Source of the DNA: PALSA-1296 sp038210275
Lineage (GTDB): Bacteria > Bacteroidota > Ignavibacteria > Palsa-1295
NCBI GenBank assembly: GCA_038210275.1
Contig: JBBQWV010000001.1
Coordinates: forward strand, 124,001 to 188,000
Length of the DNA stretch: 64,000 nucleotides
Direction: 5' to 3'
How positions within the stretch are numbered: position 1 is the first letter of the stretch; every line of letters starts with the position of its first letter. Positions 16,806 to 24,530 of this stretch are shown one piece after another. A program made the translations under genes and the position numbers. The notes beneath the pieces are model-generated. The model saw nothing but the letters and a program-made list of their open reading frames with translations. It did no database searches and was not told the origin of the DNA.

Positions 16806-17417
16806 TCATTTCCACACCGCCGGGATCCAGCAGCCGATTACTTTTGTCTTTCTATTGGCTGGCTTTTTATCTGCTATGAGATTTGTGAGGGCATCGTGAA
16901 GGTCATGTGTTTTTGCTTGTGCTCGTGGTTTTCCGAGCGCAACATAGCGGTCATCGACCCTTCCGTGATAGGCAATAGCGCCGTCATGTGCAATGACAAA
17001 AACTTCCGGTGTGATATGCGCGCCAAGAAGTGAGGCAAGCTTCTGATTTTGATCCATGAGGATGTCGCAAGGGAATTCATAGTCGGCTCCGAATTTTTTC
17101 GCTGTCTCATTTTTTATATCGGGATCCGAGATCACTCCGTAAAATGCAACATTCTTGGCAGCAAATTCGCGGCTCATCGCAGCGATCACCGGCATATAAC
17201 TATTGGAGATCGGGCATTCAGATGAGAGAAAAATAAAGACCGTCTCTTTATGGTTTTCTATAGATTTCAGCGTATCGATCTTTCCCTCAGAAGTAGGAAG
17301 AACACATGCCCTAAGCAAGGACAATAACGGCTTCTGACGAATCAGCTTTGCTTCTGATCTTTGGCAAAGCAGAAGAAGCGGGATGAAAAGTAAAATTAAT
17401 ATTTGGGATGTTTTCAT
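16806..17417 (-). CDS. Secreted redoxin-domain protein
   Basis: A thioredoxin-fold protein of 203 residues. MKTSQILILLFIPLLLL gives a signal peptide or signal anchor, so it acts in the periplasm. The core has the TVFIFLSSECPISNSYMPV block with a single redox cysteine (ECPIS), a MDQNQKLASLLGAHITPEVFVI segment with the cis-proline, and AYHGRVDDRY, a set typical of AhpC/TSA-like redoxins found with secreted cytochromes. A second conserved cysteine is near the end (VIGCWIPAVW). ATG at 17417 is used because it opens the signal peptide; an ATG 13 codons earlier is possible. Confidence 0.8.
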   Translation of the reverse strand: MKTSQILILLFIPLLLLCQRSEAKLIRQKPLLSLLRACVLPTSEGKIDTLKSIENHKETVFIFLSSECPISNSYMPVIAAMSREFAAKNVAFYGVISDPDIKNETAKKFGADYEFPCDILMDQNQKLASLLGAHITPEVFVIAHDGAIAYHGRVDDRYVALGKPRAQAKTHDLHDALTNLIADKKPANRKTKVIGCWIPAVWK

Positions 17418-17484
17418 GAGTTTTATTAACAATTTTGGGGAGTTAATAGTTATCATTGGCGCTTTTATTACGCTTCATCTCCAA

Positions 17485-17568
17485 TGTCATTGCGAGGAGT
17501 CCGCTTGCGGGCGACGAAGCAATCTAAAAACTTGAGATTACTACTCTACTTCAAGTTTTTAGATTATG
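17485..17568. repeat. Family B inverted repeat, truncated right end
   Basis: TGTCATTGCGAGGAG at 17485, a CCGCTTGCGGG hairpin, CGACGAAGCAATCTAAAAA, then the mirror TTTTTAGATT ending at about 17566. The outer right half is missing. It sits in the divergent gap between the redoxin gene and ribD. Confidence 0.75.
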
Positions 17569-17597
17569 GGTAAGAGAGCTGATAGAGGAAAAAAAAT

Positions 17598-18731
17598 ATG
17601 CCAAAGCCCACACCTACATCTGATGTTACTTTCATGCGCCAAGCTCTTGAGCTTGCGGCGAAGGGGCGCGGCGCTGTCAGCCCGAATCCGCTTGTCGGAT
17701 GCGTGATCGTTGCTAAAGATGGCAACGTTATCGGCAAGGGCTATCATAAAAAATATGGCGAAGCACATGCAGAAGCAAATGCCGTAATAAATGCCGAGAA
17801 GAACGGGCATGATGTCAAAGGCGCAACAGTATATGTAAATCTTGAGCCATGCGCGCATAAGGGGAAGACTTCACCTTGTGCCGATCTGCTGATCGAAAAG
17901 AAAATTGCTCGATGCGTTATCGGTCTGCACGATCCGTATTCAGAAGTTGATGGGAAGGGTATTGCAAAATTACAAGCGGCAGGGATCGAAGTTGTTGAAG
18001 GAGTAATGGGTGAAGAATCGGCAGAGATAAATAAATTTTTTATTAAGTTCGTTTCGAAGGGGTTGCCATATATCACACTGAAGATGGCGACGAGCCTTGA
18101 CGGAAAGTCGGCGCTGAAATCAGGGGTATCGAAATGGATCTCAAGCGAAGCATCACGTAAAGCTGTTCATCAAATGCGTGCGGACTATGATGCCGTTCTC
18201 GTTGCAAGCGCAACAGTGCTTGCTGATGATCCGGAGTTGACTGTACGTCTTATTGAAGGACGCTCGCCGAAGCGCATTATCTTGGATGCGAATATGCGGA
18301 TTCCAGTAACGGCGAAGGTTTACTCTGATGCTCATTCTGTGAATACGATCATCGTTACAACTCAGCGGACACTGAAAGAAAAGCCGGAGATGAAGTCGCT
18401 TCTGTCTAAGCGCGGCATAACATTTATTGAAGCAAAAGCAGAGGGGACGCAGTTTGTCTTGCGTGATGTATTCGAAAAACTTGGCAAGATGGAAGTTGCA
18501 AGTATTCTCGTCGAACCTGGTCCGACGCTTGCAACGGTTCTTTTGCAGGAAGATCACTTCGATGAGTTGGTGCTTTTTGTGGCGCCAATGGTGTTAGGTA
18601 ATGATGCAAGGAGTGCATTCGCCGATCTGCATCTCAAGAAAATTCAAGACGCACATCGCCTGAAATTAGTACGATGTGAAGTCGTTGAAGGATCGGATGA
18701 TATTCGGATTGAATATAGGAAGCAGGGATGA
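17598..18731 (+). CDS. ribD: Bifunctional riboflavin deaminase/reductase RibD
   Basis: RibD carries out the second and third steps of riboflavin synthesis. The N-terminal deaminase domain (about 10-150) shows HAEANAVINA and EPCAHKGKTSPC, the zinc site. The C-terminal reductase domain (about 160-375) begins YITLKMATSLDGKSAL and includes RADYDAVLVASATVLADDP and LVEPGPTLATVLL. Length of 377 is typical. No FMN riboswitch is recognisable upstream; that space is occupied by a family B repeat. Other rib genes are not in the window. Confidence 0.95.
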   Translation: MPKPTPTSDVTFMRQALELAAKGRGAVSPNPLVGCVIVAKDGNVIGKGYHKKYGEAHAEANAVINAEKNGHDVKGATVYVNLEPCAHKGKTSPCADLLIEKKIARCVIGLHDPYSEVDGKGIAKLQAAGIEVVEGVMGEESAEINKFFIKFVSKGLPYITLKMATSLDGKSALKSGVSKWISSEASRKAVHQMRADYDAVLVASATVLADDPELTVRLIEGRSPKRIILDANMRIPVTAKVYSDAHSVNTIIVTTQRTLKEKPEMKSLLSKRGITFIEAKAEGTQFVLRDVFEKLGKMEVASILVEPGPTLATVLLQEDHFDELVLFVAPMVLGNDARSAFADLHLKKIQDAHRLKLVRCEVVEGSDDIRIEYRKQG

Positions 18732-18739
18732 TTTTTATA

Positions 18740-18873
18740 TGTCATTCTGAACGGAGTCAATTGTTGCGCAGCAATAATTGACGAAGTGAAGAATCCCGTT
18801 ATAGTTTGTAGCCCGTACGGTCTGCCAATAATTATGGGATTCTTCGTTCCGCTTCGCTTCACTCAGAATGACA
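18740..18873. repeat. Family A inverted repeat without nuclease
   Basis: TGTCATTCTGA at 18740 and TCAGAATGACA ending at 18873. The left arm has a hairpin GTCAATTGTTGC-GCA-GCAATAATTGAC, then GACGAAGTGAAGAATCCCG. The right arm has GTCTGCCAATAATTATGGG and ATTCTTCG. The right arm is the complement of the left arm of the GIY-YIG element at 872, including GGCAGAC. Non-coding. Confidence 0.8.
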
Positions 18874-18909
18874 TGAATAAATAATTTTCAATACAAAAAA
18901 TAGCGTTAC

Positions 18910-19809
18910 ATGTTAATTTCCATGACGGGCTTCGGAAGAGGTGAAGCCACCAGCACAACAGATAAAGGCGGCTTGACTGCAACGGCAGAAGTGCGTAGCG
19001 TGAACTCACGTTTTCTCGAAACATCAGTTCGACTTCCGCGCACGATGAGTGAGCGCGAATTTGAAGTACGCGAACTTGTCCGCAAATCTTTAGAGCGTGG
19101 AAAGATCAATGTGAACGTGACGATCACTCGCGGCGAAGTTGCGGCAAGTGTGCCGCTGCAAGTCAACGAGCCTCTTGCAAAAGGCTATTTCGTTCTTCTC
19201 GATAGACTTCGCACAGTTACCGGCATGACTGCCGAAATTACGCTTCGCGATCTGACAGGCTTCAGCGATATTTTTCTTTCCGATGCAGCGAATGGCGATG
19301 CTGCAACTGCCGAATGGCAGCTTGCCCAAGATGCTGTGCAGAAATCCCTTGCGGCGCTGAATGCCATGCGCAAACAAGAAGGCTCGGAGCTGGAAAAAGA
19401 TCTTCGCAAGCGCATTGCAAATCTCGATGAGAAAGTAGCCGAAGTTGAAAAACTTTCTTCAGGGACATCGGCGGCGGAATTTGCAAAGCTGAAACAGCGA
19501 GTGCTCGAATTGACGCAGGACATCAACGTTATCAATAAGGATAGGCTTGATATGGAGATCGCTCTTATTGCGGAGCGTCTTGATATTACGGAAGAGATCG
19601 TACGCTTCCGCTCGCATATTAAATTTTTCTTGGAAGCACTTACTGCGCCGGAACCTGCCGGACGTAAATTGAATTTCTTAATTCAGGAGATGAACCGCGA
19701 GATAAATACGATGGGTTCGAAAACGAACGAAGCCACAGTCTCGCATATCGTCGTCCATTGTAAAGAAGAAATGGAAAAGATCCGCGAACAAATTCAGAAT
19801 GTGGAGTAG
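18910..19809 (+). CDS. YicC family endoribonuclease
   Basis: A 299-residue YicC protein. The N-terminus has the family hallmark ISMTGFGRGEA, then VRSVNSRFLETSVRLPR, LRDLTGFSDIF and, at the C-terminus (DUF1732), RFRSHIKFFLEAL with GRKLNFLIQEMNREINTMGSK. YicC proteins act as endoribonucleases that influence small-RNA turnover in Escherichia coli. The gene follows a family A repeat and is separated by one base from the DUF1460 gene. It starts at ATG 18910. Confidence 0.93.
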   Translation: MLISMTGFGRGEATSTTDKGGLTATAEVRSVNSRFLETSVRLPRTMSEREFEVRELVRKSLERGKINVNVTITRGEVAASVPLQVNEPLAKGYFVLLDRLRTVTGMTAEITLRDLTGFSDIFLSDAANGDAATAEWQLAQDAVQKSLAALNAMRKQEGSELEKDLRKRIANLDEKVAEVEKLSSGTSAAEFAKLKQRVLELTQDINVINKDRLDMEIALIAERLDITEEIVRFRSHIKFFLEALTAPEPAGRKLNFLIQEMNREINTMGSKTNEATVSHIVVHCKEEMEKIREQIQNVE

Positions 19810-19810
19810 G

Positions 19811-20785
19811 ATGAAAAATTTTCGTATTCTCATATTGCTGCTGCTTGGGATGGCTTTTTATGCTGATGTTACAATTGCGCAAAGTAGTAATTATTTGAGA
19901 GTAGGGAATACATGGATAAATACAACATCTGGATGTTTTGGACCGACGGCAGTGAAGGTGGATTCAACATATATCGTACATCCCACCAGCGAGTATGACT
20001 TCAATAACTTGATCGCAACAATCAAAGAAAAAGATATTGATACGCTTGCTATCGGATTGCGGATGTCTGCAGTTGCAAAACTTCTTCTGGATAAACCTTA
20101 TATTGAAAAATCTTTAGAAGTTACAAACGATGAAAGCATTACTGTTTGTAATCTTCTCGGTTTCGATTGCGTAACTTTTTTTGAAACTACGTGGGCGCTT
20201 ACGACTACCATAAAGACATCTTATGCTCACACTTTTTCCGATTATACAAAAGCGTTAACGAATCATCGTTACCGAGATGGGAATCGAGATGGCTTCCAAT
20301 CACGCCTGCATTATACCAGCGATTATTTTTTCGACAATGCCAAACGCGGCAATCTTCAGGAGATGACGAAGATTATCGGCGGAAGTGATGCAAAGCTCGA
20401 AAAGAAGCAGATCAATTTTATGACGACGCATCCTAAATATTACCCCCAACTAACCGGCGATCCGCAAATGATCGGTAAGATGGATTCGATCGAGAAGATG
20501 ATCAATGCACGCGGGGGATTCTACTACATCCCGAAAGAAGATGTTGAAGATATTGAGAAGGGAATTCATACTGGCGATCTGATCGGCATTACGACAAGTG
20601 TTCCGGGGATAGATTGCTCCCATACAGGAATTGCTATCCGTGAGAAAGACGGCAGGATTCATTTTATGAATGCAAGTTCTGTCATGCATAAAGTGATCAT
20701 CAGCGCTGTACCTTTATCGGAATACCTTGCGGGAAATTCCAAGCAGACAGGGATAATGATTTATAGACCTTTGGAAGGGAAATAG
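19811..20785 (+). CDS. DUF1460 domain protein, putative secreted muramyl amidase
   Basis: A 324-residue exported protein (signal peptide to about residue 25, ending TIAQ). The DUF1460 domain is an NlpC/P60-like fold related to N-acetylmuramoyl-L-alanine amidases. The putative nucleophile lies in LLGFDCVTFFET (about residue 115) and the histidine in IDCSHTGIAIREK (about 275). A DLIGITTSVPG segment precedes it. Its likely substrate is peptidoglycan fragments. It starts one base after the yicC stop, probably in the same transcript. A paired REP-like repeat follows the stop. Confidence 0.85.
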   Translation: MKNFRILILLLLGMAFYADVTIAQSSNYLRVGNTWINTTSGCFGPTAVKVDSTYIVHPTSEYDFNNLIATIKEKDIDTLAIGLRMSAVAKLLLDKPYIEKSLEVTNDESITVCNLLGFDCVTFFETTWALTTTIKTSYAHTFSDYTKALTNHRYRDGNRDGFQSRLHYTSDYFFDNAKRGNLQEMTKIIGGSDAKLEKKQINFMTTHPKYYPQLTGDPQMIGKMDSIEKMINARGGFYYIPKEDVEDIEKGIHTGDLIGITTSVPGIDCSHTGIAIREKDGRIHFMNASSVMHKVIISAVPLSEYLAGNSKQTGIMIYRPLEGK

Positions 20786-20800
20786 AAAATCTCAATCGAA

Positions 20801-20856
20801 AGTGGGACGGACTTTAGTCCGTCCGAATTAAACGAACGGACTAAAGTCCGTTCCAC
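20801..20856. repeat. Family C (REP-like) inverted pair upstream of gatC
   Basis: Left unit AGTGGGACGGACTTTAGTCC, a short spacer containing GAATTAAACG, then the mirrored unit GGACTAAAGTCCGTTCCACT. Each unit is itself a hairpin (GGACTTTAGTCC) with a GTGG tetranucleotide on its outer side, the arrangement known for REP sequences recognised by RAYT transposases. A RAYT gene is at 33468. Confidence 0.85.
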
Positions 20857-20873
20857 TGAACGCCTAATATTTT

Positions 20874-21206
20874 ATGGTAACAAGAGAAAACGTCGAACAC
20901 ATTGCAAAACTTGCTCGCTTGGATTTCTCGAATGAGGAATATGCAAAGCTGACCACAGATATGAATAACGTCCTCGGCTACATCGATCAGCTTAAAGAGC
21001 TTGATCTCTCGGGTGTTGCGCCGCTTGAAAATATTAATGAGTCAGTAGAAGAGAATATTTTTCGTTCGGATATTTCTGCGCTGTCACTTGCTACATCGGA
21101 TGCTTTGAAGAATGCGCCAAAAGCAGCCGATGGTTATTTCCTTGTTCCGAAAGTTATTGAACGAGTGAAGAAAGAAGCGGTCATTGAGGAGATCGAAGAG
21201 GATTGA
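20874..21206 (+). CDS. gatC: Aspartyl/glutamyl-tRNA amidotransferase subunit C
   Basis: GatC stabilises the GatCAB complex that converts Glu-tRNA(Gln) and Asp-tRNA(Asn) to the amidated forms. The 110-residue protein has VTRENVEHIAKLARLDF, the LGYIDQLKELDLSGVAP helix, and a C-terminal DGYFLVPKVIE signature, all typical. GatA and GatB are not nearby. The ATG at 20874 lies 17 bases after a REP-like inverted pair, which may form structure in the leader. Confidence 0.95.
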   Translation: MVTRENVEHIAKLARLDFSNEEYAKLTTDMNNVLGYIDQLKELDLSGVAPLENINESVEENIFRSDISALSLATSDALKNAPKAADGYFLVPKVIERVKKEAVIEEIEED

Positions 21207-21278
21207 TTCCGTAATTGCCGATGATTCTCCAACGATAGCGATAGAATTCTTATGGGATAATCATAGTTGTTTATACCT

Positions 21279-22889
21279 ATGAAATACACACTTCTCTTCT
21301 TATTTCTATTTGTGCCGAGTTTGGTTTATGCCCAGCCTTTTATCCAATGGCAAAGATGTTACGGTGGTACTCAGAACGAGGCGCCGGGCGGCCTGATCGA
21401 AACTCGCGACGGTGGATACATTATGGCGGGGCAAACGCAATCGGTTGATGGAGATTTACAATCCAATCACGGAAATAAAGATTTGTGGATCGTCAAGTTT
21501 AATGCGCAGAATTCCATCGAATGGCAAAAAACGTATGGAGGTTCAGGGGAAGATGATGCAGGCGGGATTCTCCAGACATTTGACGGCGGATATATTATTG
21601 CCACCACCACATTCTCGACCGATGGCGATCTGAAAGGATTGCGAACCGATCCAACACAAGCAGATATTTGGGTTCTCAGGATCGATAGTATCGGGGTAAT
21701 ACAGTGGCAGAAAACTTTCGGCGGTTCGAAGTCGGATTACGCAGCTTCTCTTTTACCCGGCAGTGAAGGAAAATATGTTATTTCAGCATTAACGAATTCC
21801 TCTGATGGAGATGTGAAAGGATTTCACGGCGGCTCAGGATTTGATACTTGGATATTTGAAATAAGCGAAAGTGGGGTTCTCGGATGGCAAAAAACTTTGG
21901 GCGGCACAAACGACGATGAAGCGTTCTCTTTAAGTCCGACACGCGACGGAGGATTTATCACCACCGGATATACATTTTCGACTGACGGAGATGTCACCGG
22001 AAGAGTCCGCGACAGTTCAGGCGAAGCATGGGTTGTGAAATTGAATGCTGCCGGAGAGATCCAGTGGCAGAAAACTTATGGCGGCTCACAATTCGAACAG
22101 GGATGGGATGTCATCCAAACGTTTGATCATGGTTATGTACTCGCCGGAATGACATCATCAAACGACGGAGATGTTTCCGGTATTCATCAGCCTGTATATT
22201 ATTCCGATTGCTGGATCGTAAAACTTGATAGCGCCGGAATCATTCAATGGCAAAAATGCTATGGAGGCTCAAGCGGCGATGCAGCATTTTCCATCCTTCA
22301 AACAACTGGTGAAGAATATGTTGTTGCAGCAAGTACAGCATCCGATGATGGTGATGTAAAAGGATATCACGGAAATTCTGATTGCTGGGTTTTTGTACTC
22401 AGCCCTGTAGGAAATTTGCTGACTCAGAAAACTTTCGGTGGTTCGTGGAGCGATGCCAACATCGGTGCTGGAATTATGCAAACCCGTGATAAGGGATTTC
22501 TTGTAGCAACGGTCGCGTCATCGAACGATGGCGATGTATTCGGCCATCATGGAGATAGTACTACTTCCGATATTTGGCTGATCAAACTCTCTCCGCTGAA
22601 GAATGATATAAAAAATATTTCGAAGATTTCAGATGATGTAGTCACTATTTTCCCAAATCCAAGTTCAGGCAAAGGGGCGATCTCCTATTCGCTGACGAAT
22701 CCTTCACAAACGAAAATTGAAATTTATAATCCTCTCGGCGAGAAGCTTCGCTCTTTGATAAATAATAAAGAAGAAGCAGGTAAGCATGAGCATTCATTTG
22801 ATATTTCGGCTCTTCCTTCAGGAAGTTATTTTTTAAGGATTTTCTTAGATGGAGCATCGGTTGTAAAAGCAATCGAATTAGTACATTAA
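21279..22889 (+). CDS. T9SS cargo protein with WQKTYGG/DGDV repeats (1)
   Basis: A 536-residue secreted protein. A signal peptide ends at LVYAQ. The body is seven or so repeats of about 60 residues with the pattern WQKxxGGS, DGGYIIAG, DGDVxGxH and DxWIVKLDxxG, expected to fold as a beta-propeller-like surface domain. The last 80 residues are a type A T9SS sorting domain (IFPNPSSGKGAISYS, KIEIYNPLGEKL, LPSGSYFLRI). It is therefore exported by type IX secretion and possibly attached to the cell surface. No enzymatic motif is seen. ATG at 21279 follows a gap from gatC. First of three adjacent cargo genes. Confidence 0.85.
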   Translation: MKYTLLFLFLFVPSLVYAQPFIQWQRCYGGTQNEAPGGLIETRDGGYIMAGQTQSVDGDLQSNHGNKDLWIVKFNAQNSIEWQKTYGGSGEDDAGGILQTFDGGYIIATTTFSTDGDLKGLRTDPTQADIWVLRIDSIGVIQWQKTFGGSKSDYAASLLPGSEGKYVISALTNSSDGDVKGFHGGSGFDTWIFEISESGVLGWQKTLGGTNDDEAFSLSPTRDGGFITTGYTFSTDGDVTGRVRDSSGEAWVVKLNAAGEIQWQKTYGGSQFEQGWDVIQTFDHGYVLAGMTSSNDGDVSGIHQPVYYSDCWIVKLDSAGIIQWQKCYGGSSGDAAFSILQTTGEEYVVAASTASDDGDVKGYHGNSDCWVFVLSPVGNLLTQKTFGGSWSDANIGAGIMQTRDKGFLVATVASSNDGDVFGHHGDSTTSDIWLIKLSPLKNDIKNISKISDDVVTIFPNPSSGKGAISYSLTNPSQTKIEIYNPLGEKLRSLINNKEEAGKHEHSFDISALPSGSYFLRIFLDGASVVKAIELVH

Positions 22890-22901
22890 ATTTTGGTCGC
22901 T

Positions 22902-24530
22902 ATGAAAAACATCTTTGGTCTTTTATTCTTGATACTTGCGCCATACATCGCGTTTGCTCAGGCACCCGCTATTGAATGGGCAAAATGTTATGGCGGCACT
23001 CGTGATGAAAGAGCGTCTTCAATAATCCAAACTCGCGACGGTGGTTATATTATTGCCGGCAGAGCTACTTCAAATGATTTTGATGTATCCGGAAATCACT
23101 ATACCCAAAAAAATGATTTTTGGATCGTCAAGATCAATGCCCTGGGAATTATGGAATGGCAGAAGATGCTTGGCGGCTCTGAGGAGGATATAGCATATTG
23201 TATCATTCAGGATTATGACGGAGGGTATGTTGTTTCAGGTGTAACGTCTTCCGAAGATGGTGATGTTACAGGGTATCATGGTTCTTTCAGTAATCCCCTA
23301 AGTAATTATTGGGTTGTAAAATTAGACAGTGTTGGCACAATCCAATGGGAAACGGCGTTAGGTGGGATTGGTGATGATCAAGATGCTTCGGTCGTACAAA
23401 CGACAGATAGTAATTACGTCGTTGCAGGATATGGTAATTCTTTTTATGGTGATGCTACCGTAAAACATTATGTGTCTGGCGCTATTCCGACAGTGAAATT
23501 AGACAGGAGTGGTGTAGTACTTTGGGAAAAAAATATTCGACCTTTAATTGATAGCACTATATACATCAGTGGTGTTCAAGGTCCGGCATGTCTTACTGCA
23601 ACATCAGATGGCGGTTTTGCACTTGGCGGTATCATTGATACATTCAAAACTCATACAAAACCGAACTATGGTTATTCCGACGGAATCATAATTAAACTCA
23701 ATGATACAGGCGGAGTAGAATGGTATAAACTAATCGGTGGAAACGAAGATGATCGTTTCCAATCAATGATTCAAACCACAGATGGTGGTTATGCTCTTGC
23801 AGGATGGACAAATTCGAATAGCGAGTCAATGATCAATCGTGGCGATTGGGATTATTGGGTAGTTAAATTAAAAAATGACGGCTCTTTAGAGTGGCAAAAA
23901 AGCTTAGGAGGTTCGAATAGAGATATTGCACTTTCAATAGCGCAGACAAAAGATCGGGGTTTTGCCGTTGCGGGGGAGACGTCATCATCCGATGGTGATG
24001 TCACCGGGTTTCGAGGAGGGAGTGATTACTGGTTGGTGAAACTTAATACATTTGGCGCAATTGAGTGGCAAAAGTCACTTGGTGGATCAAATTATGATAT
24101 TGGGACAAGTGTCATTCAATCTAAAGATGGTGGTATCGTTGTGGCTGGAAGCACACTCTCTCTTGATGGCGATGTTAAAGGTATTCATCCGCTCTTCAGC
24201 GCTGATGCTGCAGACTATTGGATTGTAAAATTAATGCCTGAACTCGGTGTATCCCAATCTCCAAAAACTTCCGATGAAAATATTTTCCTCTCCCCAAACC
24301 CAAGCAATGGGATAGGAAAAATTTCCTACACTCTCGCGTCTTCGTCTGTCGTCAAGATAGAAATTTATAATCCTCTCGGCGAGAAGCTTCGCTCTTTGAT
24401 AAATAATAAAGAAGAAGCAGGTAGCCATGAGCATTCATTTGATATTTCAGGTTTGCCTTCAGGAAGTTATTTTTTAAGGATTCAGAAGGGCGGAAATTGG
24501 GTTGTAAAGACTCTTGAAGTTGTGAAGTGA
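22902..24530 (+). CDS. T9SS cargo protein with WQKTYGG/DGDV repeats (2)
   Basis: A 542-residue paralogue of the preceding gene: signal peptide ending IAFAQ, repeats with WQKSLGGS, DGGYALAG and SSDGDVTGF, and a C-terminal type A sorting domain (LSPNPSNGIGKISYT onward). The final part of the gene is almost identical in DNA to the end of its neighbour, far more than the repeats are, which suggests recent gene conversion. The start ATG is 12 bases after the previous stop; the stop overlaps the next start. Role unknown; a surface or adhesion-type structure is plausible. Confidence 0.85.
   Translation: MKNIFGLLFLILAPYIAFAQAPAIEWAKCYGGTRDERASSIIQTRDGGYIIAGRATSNDFDVSGNHYTQKNDFWIVKINALGIMEWQKMLGGSEEDIAYCIIQDYDGGYVVSGVTSSEDGDVTGYHGSFSNPLSNYWVVKLDSVGTIQWETALGGIGDDQDASVVQTTDSNYVVAGYGNSFYGDATVKHYVSGAIPTVKLDRSGVVLWEKNIRPLIDSTIYISGVQGPACLTATSDGGFALGGIIDTFKTHTKPNYGYSDGIIIKLNDTGGVEWYKLIGGNEDDRFQSMIQTTDGGYALAGWTNSNSESMINRGDWDYWVVKLKNDGSLEWQKSLGGSNRDIALSIAQTKDRGFAVAGETSSSDGDVTGFRGGSDYWLVKLNTFGAIEWQKSLGGSNYDIGTSVIQSKDGGIVVAGSTLSLDGDVKGIHPLFSADAADYWIVKLMPELGVSQSPKTSDENIFLSPNPSNGIGKISYTLASSSVVKIEIYNPLGEKLRSLINNKEEAGSHEHSFDISGLPSGSYFLRIQKGGNWVVKTLEVVK

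Noticed and set aside
17485..17597. FMN riboswitch upstream of ribD
   Set aside because: The conserved RFN box sequences are not present; the space is taken by a family B repeat.
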